64,000 nucleotides of DNA from Candidatus Eisenbergiella merdavium (GTDB taxonomy: Bacteria > Bacillota > Clostridia > Lachnospirales > Lachnospiraceae), in assembly GCA_019119595.1 (NCBI GenBank), contig DWWS01000032.1, positions 20,151-84,150 of the forward strand. Direction: 5' to 3'. A program made the translations under genes and the position numbers. The notes under the pieces are model-generated. The model was not told the origin of the DNA, made no database searches, and saw only the letters and a program-made list of their open reading frames with translations. Each line of letters starts with the position of its first letter. Position 1 is the stretch's first letter. Positions 25,332-33,348 of this stretch are shown one piece after another.

Positions 25332-25383
25332 GGTTTCGCTGAATGGTAACAGTCTGGCAACGGCTGAACGGTTTCGCTGAATG
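25332..25383. promoter_or_regulatory. Pair of perfect 14-bp direct repeats upstream of the export-operon promoter
   Basis: GGTTTCGCTGAATG occurs at 25332-25345 and again at 25370-25383 (start-to-start 38 bases). On the transcribed strand it reads CATTCAGCGAAACC, and the nearer copy ends about 14 bases upstream of the -35 box. A weaker TTCAGC match lies between them. The arrangement suits an activator binding site; alternatively GAAACC could be part of ECF-type -35 boxes. Confidence 0.6.
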
Positions 25384-25410
25384 TCTCTGCATCCGGACGC
25401 CAGGCCGCGT

Positions 25411-26871
25411 TTACAGCCCAAGAAAGCAGATCAGAAGGAGCCATGCCAGCCCATAGTAGGAGATCGCGGCCACCAGATCGTTTACGGTGGTGATCAGGGG
25501 GCCGGATGCCACCGCAGGATCGATCTTCATTTTCTTAAAAAGGATCGGGATGGTGGTTCCCGCCACGCTGGAAAGGGTCATGGAGACCAGCATCGCGATG
25601 CCGATGCAGGCAGATACCGCGAAGGCAAATGCGGGCGCCTTTCCCTTGAACAGGCAGATGTATACGCCGATGAGCAGGAAGGAGGCCGCGGCAAGGATGA
25701 GGCCGTTGAAGGAGCCGACCCTTGTTTCCTTTCCGATCAGGGCCAGCTTCTGCCTGCCGGTGATCTGTTCATCCATCAGAACGCGGATGGTGACCGCAAG
25801 GGACTGGGTTCCCACGTTGCCGGACATATCAAGGACCAGGGACTGGAAGCTCATCAGGATCGTCACCTGGGCCACGATGCCCTCGAACAGGCCCACCACG
25901 CCGGACACCACCATGCCCAGCCCGAGCAGGACGATGAGCCAGGGAAGCCGCTTGCGGACGCTTTTTGCCAGAGGCTCCTCCATGTCCTCTTCCGCAGACA
26001 GACCGGCCAGCTTCGCGTAGTCCTCTCCCATCGCCTCATCCACCAGCTCCACGATATCCTGTGAGGTGATGACGCCGATCAGACGGTTTTCATTGTCCAG
26101 TACGGGAATGGAATCCTCCGAATAATCCCGAAGCCGTTCGATGCATTCCTCCGTCTGCTCTCTGGCATACACATATGGATACGAGGTCGCGATGATTTCC
26201 TCCAGACCGGTGGTGTCCCTTGCGATGATCAGATCCTTCAGGTCGATGGCTCCGTAAAAGGTCTGATCCGCATCGGTCACATAAATGGTGGAAACGTTAT
26301 CGTTTTCCGCCGCCTGATCCACCAGCTCCCGCATGGCCTGACGGACGCTGATCCCCGTCTGGATGTGAATGTAGTTGGTGCTCATGCGGCTGCCGATCTC
26401 GTCCTCATCAAAGGAGCCGATCAGCGCGATCTCCCTCCTGGTCTCGTCGTCCATCAGCTCGATCAGCGTGGCGCGCTCCGCCTTTCCCAGCTGCTTCAGA
26501 TATTCCACCGCCATATCGGTTTCCAGATGAGCCAGGATCTCCGACTGCTTGCGTACGCCGAGCTCACTGAAATAAACGGCAAAATCGTCCGTATACTCCA
26601 GCACATCCGAAAGCGTCTGCGCATCCAGCAGACAATAAAGCCGCGCCCGCTCGTCCCGGCCAAGAAGTCCGAGCACATCGGCAATGTCATTTTCGTGATA
26701 ATTGCGGAGCTCCTCCTTCAAAAGCCTGGGGGACATGCCGCTCCGTAAAAGGGTGAGAAGCTCTCTTTGGTAGTCCGGGTGCTGTCCGCCGGGCGTGATT
26801 CCCGCCGTGCTTTCCGGGCTGCCGCTCTGCATGGAGAGCTCTGTCTGAATTGCGTTTTTATTCTTTTCCAT
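25411..26871 (-). CDS. mgtE: Magnesium transporter MgtE
   Basis: 486 residues. An N-domain (about 35-160) is followed by two CBS domains (about 160-290), which sense cytosolic Mg2+, a connecting helix, and five membrane segments (about 318-486). The pore motif 'DMSGNVGTQSLAVT' is intact. The N-terminal ~30 residues are a Ser/Gly-rich extension. It imports Mg2+ when the internal level is low. ATG follows GGAG with spacing 9. The ~180-base leader can form a terminator-like hairpin (26955-27030) but does not look like the known M-box. Confidence 0.95.
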   Translation of the reverse strand: MEKNKNAIQTELSMQSGSPESTAGITPGGQHPDYQRELLTLLRSGMSPRLLKEELRNYHENDIADVLGLLGRDERARLYCLLDAQTLSDVLEYTDDFAVYFSELGVRKQSEILAHLETDMAVEYLKQLGKAERATLIELMDDETRREIALIGSFDEDEIGSRMSTNYIHIQTGISVRQAMRELVDQAAENDNVSTIYVTDADQTFYGAIDLKDLIIARDTTGLEEIIATSYPYVYAREQTEECIERLRDYSEDSIPVLDNENRLIGVITSQDIVELVDEAMGEDYAKLAGLSAEEDMEEPLAKSVRKRLPWLIVLLGLGMVVSGVVGLFEGIVAQVTILMSFQSLVLDMSGNVGTQSLAVTIRVLMDEQITGRQKLALIGKETRVGSFNGLILAAASFLLIGVYICLFKGKAPAFAFAVSACIGIAMLVSMTLSSVAGTTIPILFKKMKIDPAVASGPLITTVNDLVAAISYYGLAWLLLICFLGL

Positions 26872-26954
26872 ACCGCTTTGCTCCTTTCGCTTTTTACCAA
26901 CTTAAGTCAAAGCGTGCGGATGAAAGGAAGGAACCGGGGCAAAAGAAAAGGGCA

Positions 26955-27030
26955 TAAAAATACCATTGCCGCCTGAAACGGCTCCGCTTCCTCTCATGAG
27001 CACAAGCTGTCCGCTAAAGGGCAATGGTAT
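26955..27030 (-). promoter_or_regulatory. Terminator-like hairpin in the mgtE leader (candidate attenuator)
   Basis: On the minus strand ATACCATTGCC (complement of 27020-27030) pairs perfectly with GGCAATGGTAT (complement of 26960-26970), and the 3' arm runs into TTTTTATG. The 49-base interior has further pairing potential (GCGGA, GGAAGCGGAGCCG). The structure lies about 85 bases upstream of the mgtE start codon, so it may stop transcription in the leader and be relieved by a signal. It is not an M-box by sequence. Confidence 0.55.
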
Positions 27031-27070
27031 CCAATATCGTCAAAACGCATGATGATCCGTCAGATTCTTC

Positions 27071-27162
27071 TGCGGTCTGACGCAGAGGATCCGGCGGAAG
27101 ACCGCAAAAAAACTGCGGAAGACCGCAAAAACTGCGGAAGACCGCAGATGAATCTGCGGTCT
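27071..27162. repeat. Cluster of GCGGAAGACCGC hairpin repeats
   Basis: GCGGAAGACCGC, itself a small hairpin with loop AAGA, occurs at 27094-27105, 27115-27126 and 27134-27145, separated by A-rich spacers. The last copy leads into a perfect 10-bp stem (27140-27149 against 27152-27161). TGCGGTCT flanks the cluster on both sides (27071-27078, 27155-27162). Open frames here are produced by the repeats and are not credible genes. Confidence 0.7.
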
Positions 27163-27340
27163 GGAAATATGGACGAACCGGGCGCTTCCGGTCGGATTCC
27201 TGTATCCCCACATGCGCTGTATTGTCTGCCATGCCCCAACTTCGACCATTACTACTGCCGCAGCCGTCCATACTCTCACCTCACTTTTCTAAGATAAAGA
27301 TTTTTTTAAACAAAAAACAACCGGATCAATATGCTTTTGG

Positions 27341-27385
27341 GGCAGGAGGTTTTGGCTCCTGCCATTTGTAACCTACCACAAATGG
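27341..27385. repeat. Two overlapping hairpins downstream of the antitoxin gene
   Basis: GGCAGGAG/CTCCTGCC (27341-27348, 27356-27363) and CCATTTGT/ACAAATGG (27362-27369, 27378-27385) share two bases, so only one can form fully at a time. On the minus strand they follow the antitoxin stop codon, with a T-rich stretch about 20 bases later, so they may act as a terminator. Confidence 0.45.
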
Positions 27386-27462
27386 CGTCGGGTTGTCAAC
27401 CGGAAAACGAGGACGCAAAAATTTGGTACGAAAGGTACAACGAAATGGTGCAATGGCTGTCT

Positions 27463-27768
27463 TCACCCTCTTTTTGCCCTGTCCCCGGCAGTCTGCTTAG
27501 GTGTAAATGTCACATTGAGAACCATATCCATACCATCTGCCAGTCGCTGAAGCAGTTTGATGCTTGGATTCCTCGTTCCGTTTTCCAGCCTGCTGATTTC
27601 AGTCTGGGCAATGCCGGTACGCTCGGAGAGCTCCTTCTGTGTCAAATTCTGGGAAGTTCTCGCATCTATCATTGCACGGATAACATTCATTTCTGGCTGC
27701 ATTTCATCATAAGCCTGTGCAAAAGCCGGATCCTGCATTCTCTTTTCTTTATATTCTTTTAAAGTCAT
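27463..27768 (-). CDS. XRE-family antitoxin (HigA-like)
   Basis: 101 residues. A helix-turn-helix of the Cro/CI type covers about residues 38-92 ('SQNLTQKELSERTGIAQTEI' then 'SRLENGTRNPSIKLLQRLADG'). The N-terminal part 'TLKEYKEKRMQDPAFAQAYDE' is typical of antitoxins paired with RelE/HigB-like toxins. It should bind the toxin and repress the pair's promoter. ATG at 27768 has GGAG eight bases upstream. The toxin gene precedes it by 17 bases, the HigBA order. Confidence 0.88.
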   Translation of the reverse strand: MTLKEYKEKRMQDPAFAQAYDEMQPEMNVIRAMIDARTSQNLTQKELSERTGIAQTEISRLENGTRNPSIKLLQRLADGMDMVLNVTFTPKQTAGDRAKRG

Positions 27769-27785
27769 AATCTGCACTCCTTTAC

Positions 27786-28136
27786 TTATCTGATTTTCCA
27801 TATCGTCTGATCCAGTAAGCGCCGATCTTTAGCCAGTTTGATTTCTCCCGGCGGAGTCTTTTGCCTTTTCTTTACGAAACCGTTTGTCACGATAACCCGC
27901 TCGCCTGAATAAAAGAAGTACAATGCACGCGTAATATTGCTTCCCAGCTTGCATCGGAGTTCAAAAATCCCATCATCCAAATGTTCTGAATACGGCATCC
28001 GCAGTTCCGTTCCTTTCTCTTCCAGGATTTCCATCAACCCGATTAATTTCGCTGCCATCTTGCCATCAAGGCTGTCAAGAAAATCCGACACCGGTTCCTT
28101 CCCTTCCTCGGTTCTGTAGAATTCCAAATGAAACAT
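27786..28136 (-). CDS. RelE/HigB-family toxin (phage Gp49-like)
   Basis: 116 residues. 'YRTEEGKEPVSDFLDSLDGK', 'ELRCKLGSNITRALYFFYSG' and 'VIVTNGFVKKRQKTPPGEIK' are the landmarks of the HigB/Gp49 (PF05973) mRNA-cleaving toxins. The basic patch near the C-terminus (KKRQK) is expected for ribosome or RNA contact. It is encoded directly upstream of its antitoxin. The pair lies in an AT-richer island with small membrane-protein genes, consistent with acquisition by transfer. Confidence 0.88.
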   Translation of the reverse strand: MFHLEFYRTEEGKEPVSDFLDSLDGKMAAKLIGLMEILEEKGTELRMPYSEHLDDGIFELRCKLGSNITRALYFFYSGERVIVTNGFVKKRQKTPPGEIKLAKDRRLLDQTIWKIR

Positions 28137-28199
28137 TCTTTATCCTTTCCACAACTTTCTGATGTTATTATATGAGATATATCTCAACTCGTCAAGGAT

Positions 28200-28392
28200 T
28201 GTTTTCTGGGCCGCAAAACAGATGAGCTGTATAGGCACATTTATGCGCCGCTCATCCTGAACGTTGACTGAATCGCCTGGCTTTGCTGCTTTTTCATCAT
28301 ACAAACCCCCGCACTATTGAAGGCCCGCAGCGAAAACGACCAATGCCATAACAGGAAGAACGGTCCAACTATATCTGCCCGCAGTTTCCCAG
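28200..28392 (-). other. Possible debris of a membrane-protein gene
   Basis: In the frame after that of the 177-aa gene, the minus strand can be read through 28,330-28,440 as a tail containing 'SDWETAGRYSWTVLPVMALV' and then 'VFAAGLQ' before a stop. This looks like a membrane anchor at the end of a protein. No start or complete frame is present, so it may be a relic or chance. Nothing else is recognised in the gap before the toxin gene. Confidence 0.25.
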
Positions 28393-28926
28393 TCAGAGGG
28401 TTCTGCATGGTCTGCATTGCGGATTTGAAATTTTATTTTCATCTATCACAGCCCCATCGCTCATTGCCACAGCTATATTGATGTTAGCGTCACTTCCGTC
28501 CTCATTATAGAGAAAGATGATGTCATCAAGCTCTAATACTCCTCCACGGAAGATGATTTTTTCTTCTTTACGAAGCTCCACGCCAACCATGTACTCTTTC
28601 ATTTCGTTATCCTGGGGGATGGCAGTTGAGCCCTCTTCGGCAGTATAGGGACCGTATGTCTTATCATCGTATTGGAAAATGACCGTCTTGTTCTCATATA
28701 CGGTGAAACTTGCTTCCTTCCCGCGAATTTTACCAGAATATACAGTGCTGCCATCTTTATGATCCGGAACAAGGATACTGTTCTCGTAAACATAGCCTGC
28801 CTGTGAAACAGTTATGGGATAAAGTGCAGTAAATGCCAGAACCATAATGATCATAAGAAGTAAGACAACCTTTTGATAGCACCCCAGACACTTGACCCTT
28901 TCCAAATCTTTCCCTCCATTCAGCAT
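28393..28926 (-). CDS. Hypothetical signal-anchored protein
   Basis: 177 residues. One hydrophobic segment near residues 19-40 ('VVLLLMIIMVLAFTALYPIT') follows a short basic N-terminus, so the rest should be outside the cell. The exterior domain is beta-rich ('DGSTVYSGKIRGKEASFTVY', 'VIFQYDDKTYGPYTAEEGS'). The last residues (NPQCRPCRTL) differ in style from the rest, and a membrane-anchor-like stretch appears in another frame just beyond, so the C-terminus may be altered by a frameshift. I do not recognise the family. Confidence 0.55.
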   Translation of the reverse strand: MLNGGKDLERVKCLGCYQKVVLLLMIIMVLAFTALYPITVSQAGYVYENSILVPDHKDGSTVYSGKIRGKEASFTVYENKTVIFQYDDKTYGPYTAEEGSTAIPQDNEMKEYMVGVELRKEEKIIFRGGVLELDDIIFLYNEDGSDANINIAVAMSDGAVIDENKISNPQCRPCRTL

Positions 28927-28986
28927 ATCTTCCTTTTGCTTTCTTCTCGCTGTGGGTTCGGATTTTTCGGCAGGACAATTATGCTT

Positions 28987-29268
28987 TTATTTATGTCTTA
29001 CTCTACTGATAATTCCCTCAACAATAACACTGAGAACCATACAAATGCCAAACACAACTCCCATATAAATTCCTATGGTTTTACCAATATACTCTGTTCC
29101 CGACTTTGTAAGTTCATAAACAGGTATTCCAACGACCTTAACTGTCAATGTGTCTACATTTGTACTATATGCATTAACACAGCCGAAATAAATCACAACG
29201 CTCATTAATTTCATAGCCGCTGCAAATCCAATTACCAATGCAGCCACAATTTTTATTTTTTTCTTCAT
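28987..29268 (-). CDS. Small two-segment membrane protein, unknown
   Basis: 93 residues with two hydrophobic segments (about 7-28 and 66-90) around an extracellular loop that contains 'VDTLTVKVVGIPVYELTKSG'. ATG at 29268 has GAGGAG upstream with 6-base spacing; a frame extension to 29310 lacks a site. I do not recognise it. It belongs to the AT-richer island and precedes the 177-aa gene in the same direction, 60 bases away, so the two may be one transcript. Confidence 0.6.
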   Translation of the reverse strand: MKKKIKIVAALVIGFAAAMKLMSVVIYFGCVNAYSTNVDTLTVKVVGIPVYELTKSGTEYIGKTIGIYMGVVFGICMVLSVIVEGIISRVRHK

Positions 29269-29419
29269 CTGCTTCTCCTCAATCCCGGTTTGCCGTTCTG
29301 CTGCTTCCATTTTACCATATCTCTGAGGGCGTAAGAATAAGGAGTTTTCCGGGCCGATTCTTTTACGGGATTTTTCCCCGGCTTATTTTCTGACATATCA
29401 TGCTGTCATACAGCATACC

Positions 29420-29460
29420 GCAGGCCCCATCAGGCATGAAGATTGTCTGATGGGGCCTGC
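29420..29460 (-). terminator. Strong hairpin after the GH2 gene
   Basis: A perfect 14-bp GC-rich stem (29420-29433 against 29447-29460, 13-base loop) lies 66 bases past the GH2 stop codon. On the minus strand it is not followed by a T run, but by a second small hairpin (ATGCTGT-CAT-ACAGCAT). It probably terminates the operon or protects the 3' end of its mRNA. Confidence 0.55.
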
Positions 29461-29526
29461 AGAAACAGGGGGCCTGATTTTTCTTACCGTACATCAAAAG
29501 CAAAGGCAACATTTAATTGTGCCGGT

Positions 29527-32500
29527 TTAATTGCTTCGTTTGACCGTTCCTTCCTTTTCATTGAATGATTTCAGCTCTTCCGTCATCCCAAGCCTCAGCC
29601 GGACATACCCCGTACTGCCGCCGCCTGTTGGGAATGACGGTCTGCCAGTATCATTTCCCCATCCCAGATTGGGATACCTCCAGAAACGGTTTACGATCAG
29701 TTTTGCTTTTCCTTTTTCCAAAGCGACCCGGGCGGCAGCGTCTCCATCCGCCTCCACCTGAACCACGGACGGGCCGGAGGAGAACGCGACCGTATAGCGG
29801 AAGATGTTTTCCCGCATGGCACGGAAATCCCGGCTTGCCGCTTCATTCCTGTTCTCCGCTTCCCCCGGTGTGTTCAGGAATACGTCATACAGATCCTCCT
29901 TCCAGTCCCAATCCGGATATCCGCCATATCCGGCCTGCAGGATTCTGTCGGAGAACCGCCTGGCAGTTCCCTGATCCCGTCCGAGCTCTTCCGGCGGATA
30001 CCAGGAATACAGCCCTTTCCTCTTCCAGCAGACGCGGTCCGCATCCGGAGCGAGCGGAATGGAAAGTCCCAGCTCATAGAGATTTTCCGGAAGACGCCCT
30101 TCACGGATCTGATACTCGATATGAATCTGCCCATCTCCTCCTATCCGGAAAAGGAAGAGCATACGTACAAGCTCTCCATAATGTCCCTGCAGACCGATCA
30201 CCGCTCTCCCGTTTTCCATTGCGGCGTAAACCTGACGGCTGGTTCTCCATTCCGGATGCCGTATTCCTCCTGCATGCAGATCGACCCCGTCCGTAATGAG
30301 TAACTGCCCTCTGCAGGAAGCATTGATCAACCTGGCCCTTGCTTTATCAAAGCGCAGGATAAGGCCGGAGGAAGGGCATTCCACCAGGATCTCCTTTCCC
30401 TTATCATGGATGACGGGAGGCTCGGCTGCCCTGTTATTTGCCGTTCCTTCGCCAGGATCCGACGACCGTTCCATATAGCATGTTCGCTCCACACGCCCGG
30501 CCGCATTCCCGGCGTGAAGCGGCAGCCGAAAAGCGTCGATCCTTCTGCCTTCCCGGCTGAAAATAAACTCTGCTTCCCGTGCCTTTTCCCAGTCGTCCTC
30601 CAAAAGGAGCATGCCGTCCTCATGAGGCCCGATGGGAGGAAGCGGCGCCGTCTTTTCCTCTCCGCCGTCCAGGCGGTAGCAAAAGGTGATCTCATCCAGA
30701 CGGGTGTGGTCAAACCAGTTGCTCACAGGGACGGAAAGAAGATTTCCCAGAATACAGGCCGCATCCTCCCGGAGCCGGATCGGAGAATAGGCTTTCCCCG
30801 TCAGCCAGGCCTCCGGTTTCTTCCTTCGATATACATCAAACACGCAGCCCCATTCTCCATAGCCGCACGCGGTCCCGCCGGAATGGGTCTGCCAGCGCTC
30901 CTGCACGCCATCCGGGAGCAGAAAAACATCGTCGATCCCGCCCCACAGATCTGCGCCAAGCGCTCCGTCTGTCAGAAAAATATTTTCCCAGGCCTTTTTC
31001 AGACTGGTTCCCCAGAAATTGCGCACATTGGGATCCCGCTTCTGTTCTTCGATATTGTAGCAGGAGATATGGGCAAATTCATCATGCAGCACCGGCATAT
31101 CCGGCCCGCCCAGGCTCCCGTCCCAGGCCTCATAATGTCTGCTGTATATGTCATAGGGCAGAGGAAAGGTTTCTACGGTCTGCGGATAGCTGAAGATCAC
31201 CGGCCTGCTTCTGTCCACGCTTTTGATGTAGTCGTATTCGATCCGGTAGGCCGGCGTGCGCTCAAAGTTGGATTCATTTCCCAGAGACCAGATGATAACG
31301 CAGGGATGGCAGCGGTCCCGCTCTACCATTTCCGTAAAGGGCGTCACGAAATCTTCTGCGTCAGCATGAATATCATAGCCGTTCGCCCCCTGGAAGCAGG
31401 CTCCATTTTCCTCCTCCACATACATGCCCAGCTCGTCACAGGCCTCCAGCAGATGTCTGGACGGCGGATAATGAGAGGTTCGGATATGGTTGATGTTTGC
31501 TTCCCGGTAGGCCTGAATTTCCGCCCAGTCCTCTTCCCTCGTGGTAGAACGTCCGCCCCGCGGCGATACGTCATGACGGCAGGTCCCCCGAAGCTTCACT
31601 TCTTTTCCGTTTACATAAAGCTTATTGGAGGCCGTGCCGTCCCTGCCTCCAAAATGAAGCTCCCGAAAGCCCACCTTCCGATCCAGGCTTTCCAGGATCA
31701 CTCCGTCCTTTTCCAGAGAAAGTGTCAGCGTATACAGATACGGATGCTCCGCATCCCAGTGCTTTGGTTCCCTGACCGGAATTCTGGCTTCCGCCGCCTG
31801 CCCGCAGCGAAGCTGCGTATTATATTCCGAGGAAGCGTTCCCCTCCCGGCCGGCCAGGCTCATCCGAAGCCGCACGGTATCCGCGCTTCCGCATACATAC
31901 GCTTTCACCGACAGAACCGCGTCCTTAAAATCCCGGTCAAAGCATGTATCAATATGCAGCCGTTCCAGTCCCGTTTCCGGCAGAGCGAACAACGACACAT
32001 CCCGCAGGATCCCGCCGATATTGTGATGTGCGTAATAGCTCGCCCAGGAGGGGTCTCCTTTTATCCGGCCGTCCATATTGTAATTTCCGGCCGCGCTTCC
32101 CTCCAGATCCGCTACGCCCACCAGGAGTAAGGATTCCTCTCCTGCCCGGACAAAGGATGTGATCTCACAGTCCCAGGAAGTAAAGCCCCCTGTATGGCTG
32201 CGTACAAAATGGCCGTCGATCCAGCACCGGGCATTGCTGTAAACGCCGTCAAAGCGCAGAAAGATCCTCTTTCCCGCGAAATCGGCCGGAACCGCCAGCC
32301 TTCTTTGATAATAATATTCCGTGTTGTTTTCAATATCAAAGCCCTGCATGGCAAGCTCACAGGGAACGGCCACGTTTTTCCAGCCCTCCGCGGGAAGACA
32401 GGCTGTGTCAAAATCCTGATCCGCTGCCCCCGGCGCCGGGATCCGGGGCACTGAAGCGAACAAAAATTTCCACGTTCCGTCTCCTGCCCTGTCGTTCAGG

Positions 32501-32610
32501 TCGATGACCGCCTGCTCTGTCCCGTGCACAAAATCCGGAAGAGGACGGATCGTCGGGGTGTTCCATACGTTACTTTCCATGTTTACTGCTTCCGCCTGTA
32601 TGCTTTTCAT
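29527..32610 (-). CDS. Glycoside hydrolase family 2 (beta-galactosidase-like)
   Basis: 1027 residues, LacZ-like length. An N-terminal jelly-roll domain (about 40-215, 'YYQRRLAVPADFAGKRIFLR') leads to an Ig-like domain and the TIM barrel starting near 'VKLRGTCRHDVSP'. The acid/base is Glu446 in 'IIWSLGNESNF', and the likely nucleophile is Glu511 in 'VLHDEFAH'. 'HIRTSHYPPSRHLLEACDELG' is the GH2 signature. No signal peptide is visible, so it should be cytoplasmic and act on imported beta-galactosides or related sugars. It is the last gene of an operon with an aldolase, a dehydratase and a lactonase-dehydrogenase fusion. Confidence 0.92.
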   Translation of the reverse strand: MKSIQAEAVNMESNVWNTPTIRPLPDFVHGTEQAVIDLNDRAGDGTWKFLFASVPRIPAPGAADQDFDTACLPAEGWKNVAVPCELAMQGFDIENNTEYYYQRRLAVPADFAGKRIFLRFDGVYSNARCWIDGHFVRSHTGGFTSWDCEITSFVRAGEESLLLVGVADLEGSAAGNYNMDGRIKGDPSWASYYAHHNIGGILRDVSLFALPETGLERLHIDTCFDRDFKDAVLSVKAYVCGSADTVRLRMSLAGREGNASSEYNTQLRCGQAAEARIPVREPKHWDAEHPYLYTLTLSLEKDGVILESLDRKVGFRELHFGGRDGTASNKLYVNGKEVKLRGTCRHDVSPRGGRSTTREEDWAEIQAYREANINHIRTSHYPPSRHLLEACDELGMYVEEENGACFQGANGYDIHADAEDFVTPFTEMVERDRCHPCVIIWSLGNESNFERTPAYRIEYDYIKSVDRSRPVIFSYPQTVETFPLPYDIYSRHYEAWDGSLGGPDMPVLHDEFAHISCYNIEEQKRDPNVRNFWGTSLKKAWENIFLTDGALGADLWGGIDDVFLLPDGVQERWQTHSGGTACGYGEWGCVFDVYRRKKPEAWLTGKAYSPIRLREDAACILGNLLSVPVSNWFDHTRLDEITFCYRLDGGEEKTAPLPPIGPHEDGMLLLEDDWEKAREAEFIFSREGRRIDAFRLPLHAGNAAGRVERTCYMERSSDPGEGTANNRAAEPPVIHDKGKEILVECPSSGLILRFDKARARLINASCRGQLLITDGVDLHAGGIRHPEWRTSRQVYAAMENGRAVIGLQGHYGELVRMLFLFRIGGDGQIHIEYQIREGRLPENLYELGLSIPLAPDADRVCWKRKGLYSWYPPEELGRDQGTARRFSDRILQAGYGGYPDWDWKEDLYDVFLNTPGEAENRNEAASRDFRAMRENIFRYTVAFSSGPSVVQVEADGDAAARVALEKGKAKLIVNRFWRYPNLGWGNDTGRPSFPTGGGSTGYVRLRLGMTEELKSFNEKEGTVKRSN

Positions 32611-32631
32611 CTGCTTTAAGCCTCCTTTTTT

Positions 32632-33315
32632 TCACATGATCCCGTATCTCTTAAATGCTTCAACGGCGGACATACCGTTTTGAATCGCTTTGGATACGCC
32701 CTTTTCGCCTGTGGCCTTCTCGCAGGCCCGCTCAATAACCTCCGCTTCGATTTCCTTTGGGACGATCACTACGCCGTCCATATCTCCCATCACAATATCT
32801 CCCGGATTCACCCGGACACCTTCTATTTCCACAGGTACGCGGAAATCCATGACCTTTCCCCGGGGCGCCTGATCCTGAGCGTATGCACCCATGGAAAAGC
32901 ATGGGAAATCCAGCGCAAGGATACCCTTCGTATCCCGATGAAATCCGTTTACCACCGCTCCTGCGGCTTGCAGAGATTTCATACGGGTACACATGATCTC
33001 TCCGACCAGCGCATATGCAGGGGAAGCTCCGGTGCAGAGATATACCTCGTTTTTCTTCAGATCATCCAGTGCTTCCAGCATCAGGCCGAAATTTTTATCC
33101 AGCAGCCGATTTTGATTTCCCGATAAGCTCTGCACATCGGCTTCAAGTACAGGCATGGCCCTTCCTGCCAGCACAAAATCTCTGCGCAGGGGAACGATCC
33201 TCTGAGGAAGGAATTGATGCAGATACCCCATTTTATCCAGAATATCCCCGACCACTGCCGAATACAGCGTTGTTCTCATGATTGCAAACAGTTCGTCATC
33301 ATTTTTCCAGTTCAT
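32632..33315 (-). CDS. RraA/HMG-aldolase family protein
   Basis: 227 residues. 'GRAMPVLEAD', 'GAVVNGFHRDTKGI' (the Arg127-Asp128 pair) and 'GDMDGVVIVP' (177-186) are the RraA-family landmarks. Members include 4-hydroxy-4-methyl-2-oxoglutarate and related pyruvate aldolases with divalent metal, as well as the RNase E inhibitor. With a sugar-acid-type dehydratase gene 33 bases upstream, it would suit cleavage of a 2-keto-3-deoxy sugar acid to pyruvate and an aldehyde; this is an inference. Note that it has 'GEIM' where many aldolases carry a Gly-Glu-Leu segment. Confidence 0.88.
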   Translation of the reverse strand: MNWKNDDELFAIMRTTLYSAVVGDILDKMGYLHQFLPQRIVPLRRDFVLAGRAMPVLEADVQSLSGNQNRLLDKNFGLMLEALDDLKKNEVYLCTGASPAYALVGEIMCTRMKSLQAAGAVVNGFHRDTKGILALDFPCFSMGAYAQDQAPRGKVMDFRVPVEIEGVRVNPGDIVMGDMDGVVIVPKEIEAEVIERACEKATGEKGVSKAIQNGMSAVEAFKRYGIM

Positions 33316-33348
33316 CCTATTTTCTCCTTTTCAAAATGAATCAATGGT

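Larger units (their letters stand above)
26872..27462. other. Gene-free stretch upstream of mgtE
   Basis: No convincing gene is seen. The stretch holds the mgtE leader hairpin (26955-27030), a cluster of GCGGAAGACCGC repeats (27071-27162), and two overlapping hairpins next to the toxin-antitoxin genes (27341-27385). Composition changes from GC-rich to AT-rich at about 27,280, marking the edge of an accessory island. Confidence 0.6.

Noticed and set aside
26872..27060. M-box (ykoK) riboswitch upstream of mgtE
   Set aside because: The conserved M-box core sequence is not visible; only a terminator-like hairpin is.
27071..27162. Possible CRISPR array
   Set aside because: Units are only 12 bases, spacers are short A-rich runs, and no cas genes are present.
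27014..27271. Small open frames across the GCGGAAGACCGC repeats
   Set aside because: Their sequence is produced by the repeats and they have no convincing start site.
30406..32130. A 574-codon open frame opposite the GH2 gene
   Set aside because: Antisense shadow of a gene with intact catalytic motifs.
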